Assembly: GCA_001275005.1 (NCBI GenBank)
Contig: JWZX01001431.1
Span: 1 to 11,758, forward strand
Source: Chrysochromulina tobinii
Taxonomy: Eukaryota; Haptophyta; Prymnesiales; Chrysochromulinaceae
Direction: 5' to 3'
DNA: 11,758 bases
Part shown: one piece after another, positions 5,132-11,758 of the stretch
Position numbering within the stretch: the first letter of the stretch is position 1
How the letters are laid out: every line of letters begins with the position of its first letter
Translations under genes and position numbers: made by a program
Notes under the pieces: generated by a model
What the model saw: only the letters and a program-made list of their open reading frames with translations
Databases searched by the model: none
Told to the model about the DNA's origin: nothing

Positions 5132-8100
5132 ATGGCCACCACCAAGACCGAAGAAGGCGTCCACGTGCTGGGTTCGGGCAATACCTTTGAGCGCCCGTTG
5201 ACGGTCAACGAGCCTTGTGCCTTCTCCTTTGCCTTCTCTGTGGACGGCAACCTACCGCTCGAGTTCTCGGTGATGCTCCGCGCCAAGGGCAAGGACATGC
5301 AGCTGCTGCCAGCAAGTAGATATGCGGAGCTCGACGGAGAGGTGCTTCTTCCGGGTGCCGGCACGTGCATCGCACGGTGGCACAACCCGTCCGGCTGGGT
5401 GTTTAATGCGCCGGCGGCCACGCTGTACTTCAAGCTGCAGGTGCTCAAGCAGACCCCGATGCCCGCACTCAAGAGCCCGGCCGCCGCGCCGGCGCCCCCT
5501 GCGCCCGCCGAGCCGGCCAGCGCCGAGCCGGTCGAGCCGCCGAGCCCGGAGCCCCCCTCGAGCGCCATGCTCGCCGCCATCGACGCGGCCGTCGAGGTGG
5601 CCAAGGCGAAGGCCGCCGGGGCAGCTAATGCCGCGGCGGCTGAGGCTGGGGCGGCCGAAGCGGTGAGGGCGAAGGCCGCCGCGGCGGCGCAAGCTGAGGA
5701 GGCCGCTGCCGCGGCGGCGCAAGCTGAGGAGGCCGCTGCCGCGGCTGCGGAGCAGGCAGCCGCGGCGGAGGCTGCCAAGGCGGAGGCGGAGGCGGAGGCG
5801 GCGGCCATGGAGGCTGCGAAGGCGGAAATGGAAGCGCAGGCGGCGGAGGCGGCGGCCGCGGCGAGCGCCGCCCTGAGCGCCGCCATCGAGGCAGCCATCG
5901 AGGCAGAGGCGGCGGAGAACCCCGGGGAAGCGCCCCCACCGTGGGTTCCGTCAACTTCGTCGGTTGCATCATGGGTGACCCACGAAGGGCTGCTTCAGAA
6001 GCGCACGAGCGCGAGCGTGCCGGCCGGGGGCATACACGAGGTGTGAAGTGAAGCATGGGCTGTGAAGCGCACACAGTTGCTCCGCCTGATCGAGCTCTGA
6101 TGTGCTCTGAGTGCGACTGATGGCCGCTGAGTACATCGTAATTGTGGCTCCGCCCCTGAGCTCAAGCTGTGATGACCCCTAATGACCTCTGATGACCCTA
6201 ATGACCTCTGATGACCCCCGATGACCCCTGATGACCTCGAACCGCCTCCAATGACCCCTGATGACCTCTGATGACCCCTGATGGCCTCCGATGGCCTCTG
6301 ATGGCCCCTGATGACCTCAAACCGTCTCCAATGGCCTCAGGTGAAGCTGACTGTGCCGAGTGGCGGCGCCCTCCTGCTCACCACGGCGCCCGCTCCCTTC
6401 CCCACAGGTGAAGCTGACTGTGCCCAGTGGCGGCGCCCTCTTCCTCTCGTGCACGCTCGGACCGAACAAGCCGGCGTCCTTCTCCGCGTACATGGCCCCG
6501 CTCACGACGGCGCTCCACGAGCCGCCCGCGACGGCGCGTGGGGAGACGTACGCGGTGGTGCGCGCGGCGCCGTCGGAGATTGACAAGCTCATTGGGTACC
6601 CTCTGCCAGCGGCCGCCGAGCATGCTCTCTCTGCGAGGCACGCGAACGCGACGCTCCTCGGCAAGGCGGCGAGAGACGCTGCGATCGAGCTGGAGTGGGC
6701 CTACGAAGTGAATACCAACGGCCAGCGGGCCTTCACAGAGGCCATCGAGCTGACCGATACGGCGCTCGTGCGCCTCGAGATCGACGGTGCGTGCGAGCTG
6801 ACGCTGTCTTGGGAACATGTGTCCACGACGTGGATCTTTCGCGATAGTGAGACGCCGTTGGCGTGGAGCGCGACGCTGCTGCGCCTCGTGCCTGACATGG
6901 GCGCTGAGCTGGGCGCCGGCGGCACACCCACCGCCCCCTCAGCCACCACCACCACCTCCTCCTCCTCCTCCTCCTCCTCCTCCTCCTCCTCGCCGCCACC
7001 GCCGCCGCTTCCGCAACCCGCGTCGCCAACAACGTTGTCACCGCAGCCGCCGCTGCCTCCACAACTAGCCACCGGCACCACCGGCGTCACACGCCCACAC
7101 TGGTCGCCGCACCGGTCGTCGCCGCTCGCCCGTCCCGCCCAATACGACGCGCCCGATACGGCGCGCGAGCTCGCGAGCTCGCCGTCGGCGTCCACGCCGC
7201 CCGCCAACCCGGCGCCTGCTCAACACGACGCGCTCGATCAGGCACCCACGCCGCCGTCGGCGAGCTCGCCGCCGCCGCCGCCGCCCACGACGGCGGGCGC
7301 CCAATACGACGCCCTCATGCAAAAGGCGATGGACGAAGCTCTCGCTAAGGCTCTAGCAGGCGCGACTTTGACGAAGCCGGCGTTCGTCAACGTCGCGCCT
7401 GTGCTGGCGGAGGCGCCCGCCTCGGCGCCCGCCTCGGCCGCTCATCACGGCGCCACGGCGCCCATCACGCCCGCCCATCACGCCGCCCACCACGCCCTCA
7501 CGTGCCGCCCCTGCGCCCGACACGGCGCCATCTCCAGGAACGGTTACCTCCGTCGAGAGGACCACCGGCGCCGTGGCGGGCGCATCCGTCGAGGATAGGG
7601 GCGCTTCCCTCGTCGCCTCTCTGAGGGTCGATGCCGAGTCTGCTGTAGCTGACGACGGCGAGGGCGAGGCGCCCCGCACCGGCTTTCGAACGCGGATGCC
7701 GCCGCCCTCGCCCTCGCCCTCGAACGAGAATGTCCGTGACATGCCCTCCAGTTTGCGCCTGCCTTTGGCGCAGGAGGACGAGGACGAGGACGAGGACGAG
7801 GAGGACGACGACGAGGACGAGGAGGACGACGAGGATCTTTCGCAGATCACCCGCCACCCCTCCCTCGGCGCCGACGGCGGCGACGGCAGCCTGCGCTACT
7901 CGACGTCTGCCGAGTGGGCATTGATTGAGCAAGGGAAGCTGAATGGGGTGCCCGCCACGACGCTCGACGCTCGAGAGCCCACCGAGGCGCCCAACACGAC
8001 GCGGTCGCTGCCCGGCCCGGCGCCCCCCCCTGACCCTGAGGAGGAGGCGAGGGAGGCGGAGGCGGAGGCGCAGCGCGCCCAGGCATGGGCAAGCATGGGC

Positions 8101-8484
8101 GTCCCCGTCATCTTCGACTGCGCATCGGCCAGATTAGGCACTTGCTCGTCGGCGGTCACCGCCGTCACCGCCGCTGCCGCCCTCGCCGCCACCGGTGTCG
8201 CAGGTGGCGGCGCTCACGACGGCGCTCCGGAGTACGTGGGCGAGGGGCCGCTGCCCACCTCGGCGCTCAAGCTGCTCGACGAGCTCAATCTGGCCAAGTA
8301 CAAGAAGAAGTTTCGTCACGAGGACCTGACGGAGGTGAGCATGTTCCTCGCGATGCTCGAGGTCGGAGCACACGGGGCCGCCGACCTGCGCGCCATCCTT
8401 CGCGAAGTCGGCATGTCGCTCGGCCATCGAGAGAAGGTGCTACTTGCCCTCACGACGCGCCCGGCCCCCACCACGGTCCACTGA
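5132..8484 (+). CDS. GOLD-GOLD-coiled coil-SAM domain protein, two exons, one frame break
   Basis: Exon 1 is 5132-6040 (303 residues) and exon 2 is 6408-8484; about 994 residues if one excess base is ignored. Residues about 9-105 look like a GOLD beta-sandwich (FSFAFSVDGNLPLEFSVML, then GTCIARWHNPSGWVF...TLYFKLQVL). After a Pro/Ala linker comes a nearly uninterrupted Ala/Glu/Lys-rich helix (about 144-261). A second GOLD-like domain spans the splice junction (VPAGGIHE|VKLTVPSGGALFL, ending LTLSWEHVSTTWIFRD...WSATLLRL, to about 463), strong evidence that the two exons belong together. Ser, Pro and acidic low-complexity follows. The C-terminus is a SAM domain (about 922-985; LLDELNLAKYKKKF ... 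SLGHREKVLLAL). GOLD domains commonly mediate cargo or membrane-trafficking contacts and SAM domains oligomerise, so an adaptor role is inferred. There is no signal peptide or membrane segment. The ATG at 5132 is the first in frame. Exon 2 changes frame between about 7357 and 7598. Confidence 0.7.
5687..5746 (+). repeat. Two tandem 30-bp units in the Ala-rich helix
   Basis: A 30-nt unit containing GCGCAAGCTGAGGAGG is present twice in direct tandem, starting at 5687 and 5717, encoding QAEE followed by an Ala run each time. It lies in the long Ala/Glu helix of the GOLD-SAM protein and shows that the helix has grown by in-frame duplication. Confidence 0.85.
6171..6340 (+). repeat. Decamer tandem array (consensus ATGACCYCTG) inside the intron
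   Basis: About 17 units of a 10-bp repeat, with one 9-bp slip near 6191-6200 and an exact 10-bp period from 6201 to 6340. Variants include ATGGCCTCTG and ACCGCCTCCA. A higher-order pattern is visible: ATGACCTCGAACCGCCTCCA at 6231 recurs almost exactly at 6311, 80 bp later. The units match the decamers of family-A introns in the PPR gene. Each unit offers a CTGAT or CTAAT branch-point-like motif followed by pyrimidines. Confidence 0.92.
6341..6407 (+). other. Nested or abutting intron, introner-like family B
   Basis: A 67-nt GT-AG segment. Its first 33 nt match the first 33 nt of the downstream exon (from 6408) at 32 positions, and the other 34 nt (CTGCTCACCACGGCGCCC... to CCCCACAG) resemble the end of the PPR intron 2. 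Its length is not a multiple of three, so stopping at the 6340 acceptor would shift the frame. TGCTCAC lies 27 nt from the acceptor. Confidence 0.78.
6957..6992 (+). repeat. TCC trinucleotide tract encoding poly-Ser
   Basis: Eleven TCC codons and a TCG in the linker after the second GOLD domain, preceded by Thr codons and followed by a Pro run. Low-complexity linker; likely length-variable. Confidence 0.9.
7357..7598 (+). other. Reading-frame break within exon 2 of the GOLD-SAM gene
   Basis: The upstream frame is coding-like to about 7440 (QKAMDEALAKALAG, FVNVAPVLAEAPASAPAS), then degrades and stops at TAG 7596-7598. The frame leading to the acidic tract and SAM domain is closed by a TAG at 7354-7356, opens only after it, and looks coding-like from about 7441 (Pro/Thr-rich, then SVERTTGAVAGASVEDRGA). 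Joining the two needs one base removed (or an intron of length 3n+1). I see no AG|GTG donor that satisfies this. A sequencing or assembly indel in the GC-rich repeats near 7420-7500, a true mutation, or a non-obvious intron are all possible. Confidence 0.7.
7774..7836 (+). repeat. GAG/GAC tract encoding a 21-residue acidic run
   Basis: Uninterrupted Glu and Asp codons in the GOLD-SAM protein between Pro-rich sequence and the SAM domain. Typical disordered acidic linker, expandable by slippage. Confidence 0.9.
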
Positions 8485-8660
8485 GCGCTCGTCACGACGC
8501 GGTGGCCCCCAAAGAACGAATCTCTGAGCGCTCGTCACGACGCGTTGGCCCCCAAAGAACGAATCTCTGAGCGCTCGTCACGACGCGGTGGCCCCCAAAG
8601 AACGAATCTCTGAGCGCTCGTCACGACGCGGTGGCCCCCAAAGAACGAATCTCTGAGCGC
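8482..8660 (+). repeat. 43-bp tandem repeat, four copies, containing the stop codon
   Basis: Units begin at 8482, 8525, 8568 and 8611, with a partial fifth from 8654. Each starts TGAGCGCTCGTCACGACGCG and continues through CCCCCAAAGAACGAATCTC. The second copy has one visible substitution (GCGTTGG for GCGGTGG). The first TGA is the stop codon of the GOLD-SAM gene, so the array makes up the start of its 3' untranslated region. There are no variable spacers. Confidence 0.95.
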
Positions 8661-9107
8661 GGTGCGGCGCGGCGGCGGCGGCGGCAGGCGGCAGGCGGAG
8701 GGCGCAGAGGGCTTCGTCTCGGCTCCCGTTGCTGACGAAACTGACGAAACTGACGTCGCGTCGGTCGGAGCCGCAGAGGGCTCCGTCTCGCGCGCGAGTA
8801 GCTGGGAGCGCACTTGACCTGTGGGGACTTTTTCGTGGGAGAATCTCGGAGTCGGGGCTGGTCCGGGCGCGTTTTTCAACTTTCAAGCGTTCTCGCTCTA
8901 CACGACTTGTACACGCGCTTCATGAAACGGGAGTCGGGTCCAAGTTACGAACCGACCAAAAACGGTGAAACTTGCGGCCAATCCTCGACTCACCCGCGGC
9001 GCGGCCGGCACGCGACGAAGCTCCGCGACCGTGCTGACAACCGTCTTGACGGCTGGCTCGAGAGCGCGACCGTTGCCTCGCGTGAAAGGCCTTTAAGCGC
9101 GCGAAAG
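8485..9107. other. Intergenic region before the SLOG-SLATT gene
   Basis: Besides the 43-bp array it holds a GGC-rich stretch (about 8660-8705), a near-duplicate of GCAGAGGGCTNCGTCTCG (about 8704 and 8773), short GACGAAACT direct repeats (about 8734-8750), and TGACGTCG at 8751, which resembles a bZIP site but is unsupported. The frame of the downstream gene is open back to 8814, but only from a TTG; an in-frame ATG at 8922 is a possible alternative start. No clear TATA box. Confidence 0.5.
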
Positions 9108-11758
9108 ATGTACGGCCAGAGTGGAGTCAAGGACATCATACGCCGCCGGAGCCAAGGGAATGAGGAAGACACCATGCCGTTGCTCGGTGGGAACGCCTCA
9201 CCAAGCGAATTCTTTCGGCCAGGTGGCAACGCGTCCGTCGCAACGCCTCAGAAGTTGCAGAAAGTGCAAACCTTGCCGCAAACCTCAGAGGCAAGCCGCG
9301 ACCAAGACTTGGAAGAGACACGATCAATTGGTGCTTCGTCTCACCATGCTGATGAGCCCGAGGAGCTCTCAAAGGATGAGGTGCAGATGATCAAGGCGAG
9401 GACGATGTTTCAGATGGTCGAGGACATCCAGAGTTCCGGAGGCAGCGCCAAAAAGCTACTCTTCCTGACGAATTCGCAGGCGGAGTACTTGAGCAGCAGC
9501 CAGCAGACGTTGGTGAAGATGCTTGATGCGCTCGAGCTTCCCAAGCCCAAGCTCGTGATCAATATACTCATGTCTCAGGGCTTCCGCGCAAACACCGATA
9601 TCCAGGGAGATCGGCCGTTTGCTTGTGAAAAACAAGAAGCTGGCCTCGTCAACCACCGCCCTGCATTCCTATCGTTGGAAGAGGAGCGGGCTGCCGAAGG
9701 GAAGATCGAGCGATTCATGGCCGATGTGTTGCTGCCTCTCGCTGCTCAAACCAATGCCATCGTGCTTTGCAGTGCGGACCCTTCAAGCTGTGTCCTCAGC
9801 GCGGCGCTGACGCGCGTGTTCGGCTTGCTTCGGGCGAAGTGGGGAGCCAAACCGCCCTTCACGCTCATATCCGTCTTCGGCTCCGTCCACAACTTATACC
9901 GCAACTCTGATTTGAATGCGTCGTGGCGCGAGATGCGCAAGCTGTCCAGATCATGGCGCCAGCGCGATCGTATGCTCACAGAGATGGTCGCGCGGCAGTA
10001 CACCGGACCTGACGGAGAGATCACCTTTAGGGATCAAGATCTTGACCCGAATGCCACGGTCCTCCTTGTGGTCGATGGCATCAATACGAAGAAGATGAAG
10101 TGTGCCGACAAGACCAGCTACAACAAACTCGTTACCGAGCTTGTTCGTCACCTGGCGGGCACGTTGCCCTCGCTGAGTATGAAGACTGGCAACTCCGACA
10201 AGGGTACTCTATCCGAAGCCTTCTCTTCGAGCCTCGCGATGGCCATGGATTCGGCTTGCTCTGGAACTCCGCTCCTACTTCTGGACGCGCGAACGCGACC
10301 ATTTCTGGTTGCGTCGGATCGTGCGAGTCTGATTGAAGCGGCAAAGGAAGCCTGCTCCGCGATCGGGGACTCTTTGTTTCAGGCAGGCCTCTGCGAAACT
10401 TTCGATACCTGCACCGTCTCGTTTTTCCACAAGGTCCTGTTCGAAGATGGTATGAAGCTTATCCAGACAACAAACGTCAGAGATGCTGCGGATACCTTGC
10501 TTAAGCGTCTTAAGCCAGCGATGGTTCCGCTTCATGAGGCGATCTCCTTTGCCAAGGAAGGGCTTTCCACGCAAGCTAGGAACAATGAGCAGCGCTTCAA
10601 GCCACCGTCTGCACATCAGATTCATGAGGTGTGCGCGTCGCATCTTTTCTCTCCCCGCTACTCTCTCATGCGCCCTGCGCCTCATGCGCCCTGCGCTCGC
10701 CGCTGCGCATCCGATGGCGCTTCAATATGCTCACGACACTTACCTTGCGGCTGCTTGGATGCCACAGGTGGCCGTATGGATCGCAGACAAGTACTTTCAA
10801 GACGCGTGGCAGCTTCTCCCCGATCGTGAGACTCGCGAGCAGACGGGCCAGACCTATCAAGACCTTTACCGGGATCGCAGCACAGCAATGGCGGCCATCA
10901 CTTCTACCATCTTGAGCTCTCCCAACGTTCACCACGTCAATTTAGATGATGAGGACGGTTCGAAAAAGCTGGTTGACCAGCTCGTCCGTCTCGACCGCCT
11001 CCCGCGGGAAACGCCGATCGAGGGCTTGCTTCTGATGCAAGAGGCGTGGTGCGCATACGATGTGGCGATGCACCTCGCCGATCGCTACAAGGGCATCAGC
11101 AAGTTGATCTTCTTCTTACAGCTGCTTCTCATCTTTGCAGTCATGGTGGCGACCGCTTTGGCAGCACTATCCTGCCCTTGGGCTGGCGAAGGCGAAGCTC
11201 ACCGGCAGCTGGGCTCAATGGAGCTGGCAGCGGCGACTTCAACGAGCTTGAACCTCCTGCACAGTATGACGTCCATGCCCCGCGCGAGTTACGTCAACAT
11301 CGCCTTCATCCTCTCCGCGTTCGCCTCGGTTCTAATTTCAGTGGATTCCGTCATCAATGCAAAGCTGCGCTGGCGGCAGTTGCGCAACGGTGCCGGGACT
11401 CTGGAATCTTACTTATGGTGCTACCGCACTCGAGTAGGCTCCTTTGAGCTCGACCAGAATTCAGACTCACGCTCCTCCGAACTCGCCCTTTGCAATGCAC
11501 TCATCCGCTGGCGTCAGGAGATCGTCTCTGGCGGTGACCTCCAGGTGAGTGGATTCGGCCAGGCATACCCAGAATACATTTACAAGCACGCGCAGAACAC
11601 GGGCATTCTCCCTGATGGCGAAGACGACCACCACTCACCCGTGCAGCCGCAAAAGTACGTCGACTTGCGCATCATACCGTCGATTGCGTTTTACCAGGAT
11701 CGGATCCCCAAGTATGCGATGGTGCGCTACGTGCTTCGCATGATGCTCCTCACGTCCA
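9108..11758 (+). CDS. TRPM-type SLOG (LSDAT)-like plus SLATT/DUF4231-like two-TM protein, 3' end outside window
   Basis: Exons 9108-10628 and 10768 to beyond 11758, at least 837 residues. The first half resembles the LSDAT/SLOG Rossmann-like domain of TRPM channels: KPKLVINILMSQGF, a helix, TNAIVLCSADPSSCVLSAAL, FTLISVFGSVHNLY, ATVLLVVDGI and GTPLLLLDARTRPFLVAS occur in the family order. The glycine-rich GG...TG segment of classical members is replaced by SADPSSC, so nucleotide binding is doubtful. The second half has two hydrophobic helices (about 618-641 and 682-701), then LRWRQLRNGAG...LWCYRTRVGSFE, which resembles the conserved post-TM segment of SLATT/DUF4231 proteins. A further IAFYQDRIPKYAMVR at the window edge looks like the start of a second such unit. 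Bacterial SLATT proteins are proposed membrane effectors of nucleotide-signalling defence systems; a ligand-gated membrane role here is inferred. ATG 9108 chosen; 8922 would add 62 residues. Confidence 0.62.
10629..10767 (+). other. Phase-0 intron of the SLOG-SLATT gene
   Basis: A 139-nt GT-AG intron between QIHE and VAVWIADKYFQDAW, in the same (G)AG|GTG context as the others. TGCTCAC at 10728-10734 lies about 34 nt from the acceptor and matches the branch-point candidates in family-B introns. A local direct repeat (CTCATGCGCCCTGCG) is present. The beginning shows no convincing copy of the next exon, so this may be an older intron. Confidence 0.8.

Larger units (their letters stand above)
6041..6407 (+). 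other. Composite phase-0 intron of the GOLD-SAM gene
   Basis: The 367-nt interval starts GTGTGAAG after a GAG codon and ends CCCCACAG before GTGAAGCTG; it must be removed to join the two halves of the second GOLD domain. Read-through meets TGA at 6044-6046. It appears to be two abutting introns, 6041-6340 (ending CCTCAG) and 6341-6407 (starting GTGAAG), with no exon between them. GTGAAGCATGGGCTGTG at 6048-6064 loosely resembles the exon start and may be a decayed third copy. Removal in one step (6041 to 6407) or two steps gives the same mRNA. Confidence 0.8.

Noticed and set aside
5068-5898. Minus-strand Ala/Ser-rich open frame of 276 codons
   Set aside because: Mirror of the GCG/GCC-rich Ala helix coding strand; no domain seen.
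6171-6340. Box C/D snoRNA cluster, because TGATGA and CTGA recur in the decamer array
   Set aside because: The boxes recur every 10 nt by repetition, with no guide-length spacing and no terminal stem; the tandem repeat explains them.
8155-8203. 49-nt intron in the GOLD-SAM exon 2 (GTCACC...TCGCAG)
   Set aside because: Removal would shift the frame that leads to the SAM domain; the region is open as it stands.
8482-8660. CRISPR-like array from the 43-bp repeats
   Set aside because: Units are directly contiguous without variable spacers, and the context is eukaryotic.
8814-9107. N-terminal extension of the SLOG-SLATT protein from a TTG at 8814
   Set aside because: Not an ATG; the extension shows no motif. 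An ATG at 8922 remains possible.

Overview
The window looks like nuclear DNA of a GC-rich eukaryotic microbe, probably an alga with a secondary plastid (haptophyte, pelagophyte or similar; the sequence does not decide which). Genes are monocistronic on both strands, several are interrupted by short GT-AG introns, there are no Shine-Dalgarno sites or operons, and the proteins carry organelle-targeting leaders and long low-complexity tracts. No tRNA, rRNA, CRISPR array or conventional transposase gene was seen.

Layout: (1) 1-427, 3' flank with a pyrimidine tract; (2) 428-1609, minus strand, mitochondrial ribosomal protein uS5m; (3) a 184-bp divergent intergenic region; (4) 1794-4450, plus strand, a four-exon gene for a roughly 803-residue pentatricopeptide repeat (PPR) protein with a hydrophobic leader; (5) 4451-5131, intergenic with small repeats; (6) 5132-8484, plus strand, a two-exon gene for a protein of about 994 residues with two GOLD-like domains, an Ala-rich helix, an acidic tract and a C-terminal SAM domain, with one reading-frame break; (7) 8485-9107, intergenic, opening with a 43-bp tandem repeat that contains the previous stop codon; (8) 9108 to beyond 11758, a two-exon gene for a TRPM-type SLOG/LSDAT plus two-transmembrane SLATT/DUF4231-like protein, cut by the window edge.

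The outstanding signal is in the introns. Every recognised intron is phase 0 and sits in an AG|GTG context. Four of them (3354-3436, 3647-3729, 3796-3874, 6341-6407) begin with a 16-33 nt copy of the start of the exon that FOLLOWS them. The rest of each intron is a short element ending in the 3' splice site. Two of these elements are near-identical to each other (family A), and two others resemble each other (family B). This fits recent insertion of introner-like elements at AGGT sites, with the duplicated target supplying the 5' splice site and the element supplying the 3' splice site. A family-A-like decamer array fills the large intron of the GOLD gene. There, two introns abut with no exon between them, forming a potential recursive splice site.

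Functionally, uS5m and the PPR protein both belong to organelle gene expression and share a divergent upstream region. The GOLD-SAM and SLOG-SLATT genes are independent loci, and no shared pathway can be read from the sequence.
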